Positions 15,189 through 19,422 of a DNA stretch of 19,422 nt are shown here, one piece after another (the first letter of the stretch is position 1; each line of letters begins with the position of its first letter). Source of the DNA: JANXVV01 sp038230975 (GTDB lineage Bacteria; Planctomycetota; Phycisphaerae; Tepidisphaerales; Tepidisphaeraceae). Position numbers and translations under genes: made by a program. The DNA lies in assembly GCA_038230975.1 (NCBI GenBank), contig JBBRMF010000077.1, forward strand, positions 1 to 19,422. Direction: 5' to 3'. The notes below the pieces were generated by a model. That model did no database searches. It was not told the origin of the DNA and was given only the letters and a program-made list of their open reading frames with translations.

Positions 15189-16810
15189 ATTCCTGCCGTT
15201 GCGAAAAGGTCGGGCAAGGTTTTTGTTCCGCCAAGCGCAAGAGCCGCACGATAATTCGACAATGCCTGCCTCGGATCGACCCTTGATTTCATCCATAGTT
15301 GCAGCGCCCCGAGTTGAGCGATTCCGTATTCGATATAATAGAACGGATATTGAAACAAGTGCAATTGCTTCTGCCAGCTTGCAGATCGCACGGGTTCCAA
15401 ACCAGACCAGTCGACATCGCCAAAAAATCGATCGAGCAGCGCGTTCCAATGCGCGGTGCGCTCGGCCGGAGAATGGCCGGGGTGGGTATAGATCCAGTGC
15501 TGAAACGAATCGATCGTCGCCATCCAAGGGAGGAAACGGATGATGCCTTCAATCAGCGAACGCTTGGCGCGGGCGGCATCGGCTTCATTGTAAAAGGTAT
15601 CGAAGTGATCGGCCCCGAGTAGCTCCATGGACATGCTGGCCACTTCGCAAAACTCCATCGGCGCATTCCGGAGATACGTCAACGGTTCATCTTTGGCGGC
15701 GATGGAATGGAATGCGTGACCGCCCTCATGCAGCAGCACCTCCACATCGCGATGCAGGCCGGCGGCGTTCATGAAGATGAAGGGTTCGCGCACTTCATCC
15801 AGGTTGCATTGATAACCACCGGGCTGCTTGCCTTTGCGGCTGTCCAGATCGAGATTATTGTTCTTCCGCAATGAATCAAATTCGTCCGCCAGTGCCGGAG
15901 ACAGCCGATCGAAAATCTGTCGCGTTTTCTCGACGAAGTCCCCAATTTGATCCTCTTTGAACGGCACGAGCGGCGCTCGACTGTGCGGGTCCACCGCCAG
16001 ATCCCACGGTCGCAAACTCTCGATTCCCAGATCCTGACACCGTTGTCGATTCAAATCCTTCACCAACGGCACGACCGATTCGGCGATCGCATCGGCAAAA
16101 CTCAGGCATTGTGCCGGCGTGTAATCAAATCGCTTGTACGATTTCCAGATGAACGATCGATAGGACTCCATCCCGGCGTTTTGAGCCATTTTTGATCGCA
16201 GATTGAGCATCACTCCGAAGATGTTTTCAATCGGTTCGGCATCGATCATTCGACGATTCGAAGAAGCCTCCCAGGCGCGTTGACGCAATGCGCGATCAGT
16301 CTTTTCCTGGAAGCGAGCCATCTGTTGAAGGGTTAGGTCTTCGCCGTCGAAATGGACCATCATCGCGCCGCTGATTTTGTCGTATTCGTTGCCGAGCTTG
16401 GCGACTTCTGTTTCAATAGCCACATTTTCGTCGCGGAATAATTCCACTTCCGCGCGCCATTTTCGTTCGAGCATTTCGTAACGCTTGCCGGTCAACTGGG
16501 CATGGAAAGGTGAGGCGAGATATTTCTTTTGCAGTTGGAAGAACAGCGGTTTTGTTATGGGTTCAACCTCTTCGATGAATTGCAGGTATCGGGCTTCGAT
16601 AGCCTTGTCGTCGGTATGGCAGCTTTTTTCGATATATCGCCGACTCGCATATTCATCGAGCACGCTGGAGAGCTCGGAGCAGTCGAGCAGCCATCGCTCA
16701 AGTTCGGTGGCGGAACCAATCGCGCGGGTCAAAAGAGATTCGTAAACCGGGAGGACCTCGGCCAGATCGGAGGCGTTGAAATTTTGCGGGACAAAATGGC
16801 GAATGGGCAT
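15110..16810 (-). CDS. M3-family oligoendopeptidase (PepF-like)
   Basis: A 566-residue zinc metallopeptidase, probably cytoplasmic, that would cleave short peptides. The zinc site is HEGGH at 361-365 with the third ligand E389 in EFCEVASM, 28 residues after the first His as in PepF. GGYQCNL at 331-337 and PFIFMNAAG upstream are family hallmarks, as is the C-terminal YYIEYGIAQLGALQLW segment. The ATG at 16810 (MPIRHFVPQN) has AAGGA 7 nt upstream, so the longer frame starting at 16855 is rejected. No signal peptide is seen. Length is slightly below that of typical 600-residue PepF. It is divergent from the ABC ATPase gene, with about 86 bp between starts. Confidence 0.93.
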   Translation of the reverse strand: MPIRHFVPQNFNASDLAEVLPVYESLLTRAIGSATELERWLLDCSELSSVLDEYASRRYIEKSCHTDDKAIEARYLQFIEEVEPITKPLFFQLQKKYLASPFHAQLTGKRYEMLERKWRAEVELFRDENVAIETEVAKLGNEYDKISGAMMVHFDGEDLTLQQMARFQEKTDRALRQRAWEASSNRRMIDAEPIENIFGVMLNLRSKMAQNAGMESYRSFIWKSYKRFDYTPAQCLSFADAIAESVVPLVKDLNRQRCQDLGIESLRPWDLAVDPHSRAPLVPFKEDQIGDFVEKTRQIFDRLSPALADEFDSLRKNNNLDLDSRKGKQPGGYQCNLDEVREPFIFMNAAGLHRDVEVLLHEGGHAFHSIAAKDEPLTYLRNAPMEFCEVASMSMELLGADHFDTFYNEADAARAKRSLIEGIIRFLPWMATIDSFQHWIYTHPGHSPAERTAHWNALLDRFFGDVDWSGLEPVRSASWQKQLHLFQYPFYYIEYGIAQLGALQLWMKSRVDPRQALSNYRAALALGGTKTLPDLFATAGIQFDFSTKTLLPLMDALREELAALPR

Positions 16811-16896
16811 GGGGTTCCTTTTAGAATACGAATCACTTCGCGATGGACGTAGCATGGGCTACGATTCGGCAAAATAGTACGGGAGAGATTCACCGG

Positions 16897-17736
16897 ATGA
16901 AAGAGAAGATCATGACGCAACCGCTGGCGATTGAGTTGAAGAATGTGCATCTGACTCGCGGGGAAACGCACATTCTTCGCGGTATCAATTGGAGCGTTCC
17001 CACGGGCGTGTGCGCGGCGATCCTCGGGCCGAATGGCAGTGGCAAGAGTACTCTCACGCGAATTCTGGCCTGTCATTTGTGGCCGACGAGTGGAACGGTG
17101 AAGGTGCTAGGGGGTGTGTTTGGGGAATCAAATCTGCTGGAAACTCGGCGTAATATTCGGCTTGTGCAACCCGCCGGGCCGTACGATGTGGTGCCGGAAC
17201 TGACGACCCGAGAGGTTGCACTCACCGGGTTTTTTAGCAGCATCGGTCTTTATGATCCGGTGACTGCGGAGATGGAACATGAGGCAGATCGATTGCTCGG
17301 GCTCGTGGGTTTAACCCACGTCGCGAATCATCCGTATGCCACGTTGAGCAGCGGCGAAAAAGTTCGAAGCCTGATCGCCCGGGCGCTTGTGGTAAAACCG
17401 AAATTATTGCTGCTGGATGAACCGACCGCAGGCTTGGATTTGTTGGCCCGCGAGCAGGTGTTGGCGACCGTGCAGATGATGTTTGAGGGAAGTGAAGCTC
17501 CGCCGACGGTCGTGCTGATTACGCACCATGTGGAGGAATTGCCACCGGCGACATCGCAGATCCTCGTGCTGGATAACGGGAGCGTCGCCGCCGTGGGGCC
17601 TCCGAAGGATGTGCTGCGGGCGGATATTTTATCGCGCGTGTATCGGTGCCCGTTGCAGGTTGAGAACAGCAACGGGCGGTATCGCGTCGAAGTGCATCCG
17701 GCAGCGTGGAAAGAGTTACTTGAAAGACGCGGCTAA
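16897..17736 (+). CDS. Soluble ABC ATPase, YlmA/ModF (COG1119) type
   Basis: A 279-residue single nucleotide-binding domain. Walker A is GPNGSGKST at 44-52, the signature is LSSGE at 150-154 (not LSGGQ), Walker B is LLLLDE at 170-175, and the switch His is in ITHH (210-211). The phrases ALTGFFSSIGLYD and AGLDLLAREQVL closely recall B. subtilis YlmA and the ModF/PhrA group. These are often encoded without a permease, as here, so a transport role is not assured. The start at 16897 has GGGAG about 11 nt upstream; ATGs at 16843 (poor leader sequence) and 16912 (MTQPLAIEL) are alternatives. It converges on rpsA with a 30-bp gap that shows no hairpin. Confidence 0.9.
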   Translation: MKEKIMTQPLAIELKNVHLTRGETHILRGINWSVPTGVCAAILGPNGSGKSTLTRILACHLWPTSGTVKVLGGVFGESNLLETRRNIRLVQPAGPYDVVPELTTREVALTGFFSSIGLYDPVTAEMEHEADRLLGLVGLTHVANHPYATLSSGEKVRSLIARALVVKPKLLLLDEPTAGLDLLAREQVLATVQMMFEGSEAPPTVVLITHHVEELPPATSQILVLDNGSVAAVGPPKDVLRADILSRVYRCPLQVENSNGRYRVEVHPAAWKELLERRG

Positions 17737-17766
17737 GTCGGCAAGCGGCGGTTCGGGTCCAAGCGG

Positions 17767-19269
17767 CTAATAATCCAATCCACCTCGAAGTTGCGGTCGC
17801 TTTTTCTTGGGCGCTGCGGGGGCGGCGGCAGTTGCGGCGGCAACGGCGGCGGTGATTTCGGCTTCGGCGGCGCGCTTCAGGGATAGGGACATCCGCCGTG
17901 CGTTCTTATCGATATCCAGAATGTGAACTTTGACCTCCTGGCCAACCGTCACAATATGGCTGACGGCGCGGACATCCTTGCCGGACAACTCCGAAATGTG
18001 GATGTGCCCTTCCAGGCCCGGTTCCAATTCAACGAACGCACCGAAATCGACGACGCGCGTAATCCGGCCGGTGGTGTTGGTTTCCACGGCGTATTTGTCG
18101 GCGACATTTGACCATGGATCAGGGCCGGCTTGCTTCAGACTAAAGCTGATGCGGCGAGCCGTCGGATCGACGGACAAAACCAGCAATTTGCAGGTGTCGC
18201 CTTCTTTGACGACATCTGAAGGATGACGAATCCGCTGCCAACTCATCTCGCTGACGGGCAGCAATCCTTCGACGCCTTCTTCCACTTCGATGAACGCGCC
18301 GAAACTTTCGACCTTGGTCACACGACCTGTGATGCTGCTGCCAACGCCATACTTGGTACCCGCTTCGGCCCACGGATCGGTGCCGCGCGCCTGCTTTAGG
18401 CTTAGCGCCAGCTTGCCAGTTTCGCGATCGATCCGGACGATTTTCACATCGAGCACATCACCGATTTTCACGAATTCGTTCGCGTTCTGACGGCCGCGCT
18501 TGAAGGTCATTTCGCTGACATGCACCAAACCATCCACGCCACCCAAATCCACGAACGCACCGAAATCCATTACGCTGCGGACGGTCCCGCGGCGAATCTG
18601 GCCTTCAGCCAACTCTTCCATCAACTTCTTCTTCAGTTCTTCTTTTTCACGCTCGAGGATATTGCGGCGGGAGACGATCAGATTCTTCGCCCGCGCATCA
18701 AACTGCGCCACTTCAACCGTCATCTTCTTACCGACGTAGTCCGCAAAATCCGGAACGTGAAACAATTCGACCTGCCCGGCCGGCATAAATGCCCGCATGG
18801 CTTTGATCTCCAGTTCCAGGCCGCCTTTGTTACTGCCGGTGACGATGGCTTCAACGATCTGACCGACTTCAAGATTTTCCCAATTGACATTGGTGGTCGT
18901 CGCGCCCTTGCGGCTCAGAAGCAGTAGGCCTTCGCTCGTGTCGTACTTGTCGACATTAAAATCCATCTCATCGCCAACCTTGGGCTCTTCACCATCCAGG
19001 AATTGCAGGCGGGAGACGATGCCCTGGCTCTTGCCACCGAAGTCAACGAATATATCGTCGCGGTCAATCTGAACGATGCGGCCCCGCCGTACCTGCTTGG
19101 CGCTATCGCCGGTCGGGCCACCTTCCTTCTGAGCGACTTGTGGCTTATCGCTGTAGAGCTGCTGCTCAGACAACCCGCTCAGTGCCGCCTCCACCTCCCG
19201 ATCGAGCGCGGTATCGGCGTTGGGGCGGAACTTTTCTTTGTACAAATCGTCGTGCGGTTGCTTTGCCAT
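17767..19269 (-). CDS. rpsA: 30S ribosomal protein S1
   Basis: A 500-residue RNA-binding protein that helps the small ribosomal subunit bind mRNA. Five S1 (OB-fold) domains are visible at about 58-122, 133-200, 222-293, 308-380 and 395-466. Domains 3-5 each show the full pattern G-x-V-x-x-V-x-x-F-G-A-F-(V/I)-(D/E) (for example RGTVRSVMDFGAFVDLGG). Domains 1 and 2 are more divergent, as in other S1 proteins whose first domains contact the ribosome. E. coli S1 has six domains; five fits S1 of many other phyla. The Ala-rich linker after 470 ends in KKKRPQLRGGLDY. GAGAGGA lies a few nt before the ATG. A matching promoter lies about 30 bp upstream. Confidence 0.95.
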   Translation of the reverse strand: MAKQPHDDLYKEKFRPNADTALDREVEAALSGLSEQQLYSDKPQVAQKEGGPTGDSAKQVRRGRIVQIDRDDIFVDFGGKSQGIVSRLQFLDGEEPKVGDEMDFNVDKYDTSEGLLLLSRKGATTTNVNWENLEVGQIVEAIVTGSNKGGLELEIKAMRAFMPAGQVELFHVPDFADYVGKKMTVEVAQFDARAKNLIVSRRNILEREKEELKKKLMEELAEGQIRRGTVRSVMDFGAFVDLGGVDGLVHVSEMTFKRGRQNANEFVKIGDVLDVKIVRIDRETGKLALSLKQARGTDPWAEAGTKYGVGSSITGRVTKVESFGAFIEVEEGVEGLLPVSEMSWQRIRHPSDVVKEGDTCKLLVLSVDPTARRISFSLKQAGPDPWSNVADKYAVETNTTGRITRVVDFGAFVELEPGLEGHIHISELSGKDVRAVSHIVTVGQEVKVHILDIDKNARRMSLSLKRAAEAEITAAVAAATAAAPAAPKKKRPQLRGGLDY

Positions 19270-19298
19270 CTGTCCTCTCTACAAGTTGACTAAAGCGT

Positions 19299-19328
19299 AT
19301 GATACAGCAGCATTGCCGCCGGTGCCAA
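19299..19328 (-). promoter_or_regulatory. Sigma70-type promoter of rpsA
   Basis: On the minus strand, TTGGCA (19323-19328) and TATCAT (19299-19304) each match the consensus at 5 of 6 positions and are 18 bp apart. A start near 19292 would give a leader of about 22 nt before the ATG at 19269, leaving room for the GAGAGGA binding site. This is a sequence match only. Confidence 0.6.
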
Positions 19329-19360
19329 TGTCACCCGCGCATCATTCCAGGAATCCGAAT

Positions 19361-19390
19361 GCAACAAAATGAAACAAATTGCAACAGTTT
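19361..19390. repeat. Three tandem 10-bp near-repeats upstream of the rpsA promoter
   Basis: GCAACAAAAT, GAAACAAATT and GCAACAGTTT follow one another without gaps, about 70 to 100 bp upstream of the inferred rpsA transcription start. A period of one helical turn would put the same face of each unit on one side of the DNA, which suits a protein-binding site or an A/T-rich upstream element. With three short units, chance cannot be excluded. Confidence 0.35.
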
Positions 19391-19422
19391 TCGGGGTGTC
19401 AAAAAAGACATGAAGATGTTGA

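Noticed and set aside
14949..15527. 192-residue minus-strand frame across the exporter and peptidase ends
   Set aside because: It runs through two confirmed genes in other frames and has no coherent domain or membrane pattern.
16849..16862. Small GTAGC/GCTAC hairpin in the peptidase/ABC intergenic region as another copy of the palindrome family
   Set aside because: It shares only a short ATGGG core and is too short to assign to the 21-nt family.

Overview
The window most likely comes from a planctomycete, probably of the class Phycisphaerae. The clearest sign is the 1262-residue FG-GAP repeat protein on the left. It has a degenerate planctomycete LEPR-type N-terminal motif (ERLELRVML) and a duplicated dockerin-like calcium motif near its C-terminus. 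Short 21-nt palindromes of the GCATGGGCG...CGCCCATGC type, in intergenic positions, also fit. No ribosomal RNA or other phylogenetic marker except ribosomal protein S1 is present, so the placement is an inference.

Layout. 1-199: intergenic DNA with two palindromic repeat units downstream of the first gene. 199-3987 (-): surface or secreted repeat protein with 14 tandem blades of about 49 residues, then a fibronectin-like region, a dockerin pair and a basic tail. 3988-4441: 454 bp without a gene. 4442-5308 (-): membrane-anchored protein of unknown function. 5453-6361 (+): tail-anchored protein of unknown function, followed by a palindrome and a 47-residue single-span membrane peptide (6440-6583). 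6584-6748: gene-free stretch with an 83-bp nested inverted repeat. 6749-7963 (-): ammonium transporter, transcribed divergently from an arginase/agmatinase-fold protein (8069-8908, +).

The central region, 8946-15188, looks like one functional module built around a 116-bp divergent intergenic space. To the left are a GNAT/FemAB-like acyltransferase and two four-helix small transporters, linked by ATGA and GTGA stop-start overlaps. To the right are a class III PLP aminotransferase and a 908-residue MMPL/RND exporter resembling HpnN. An aminotransferase, an acyltransferase, a putative ArnE/ArnF-like flippase pair and a lipid-type RND pump suggest synthesis and export of an amino-modified lipid or envelope compound. 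I know of no characterised pathway with exactly this set, so this is the best candidate for an undescribed system here.

The right end is housekeeping: an M3-family oligoendopeptidase (15110-16810, -) whose 3' end overlaps the exporter gene by 79 bp, a soluble YlmA/ModF-type ABC ATPase (16897-17736, +), and five-domain ribosomal protein S1 (17767-19269, -) with a recognisable sigma70-type promoter and three 10-bp tandem repeats upstream of it.
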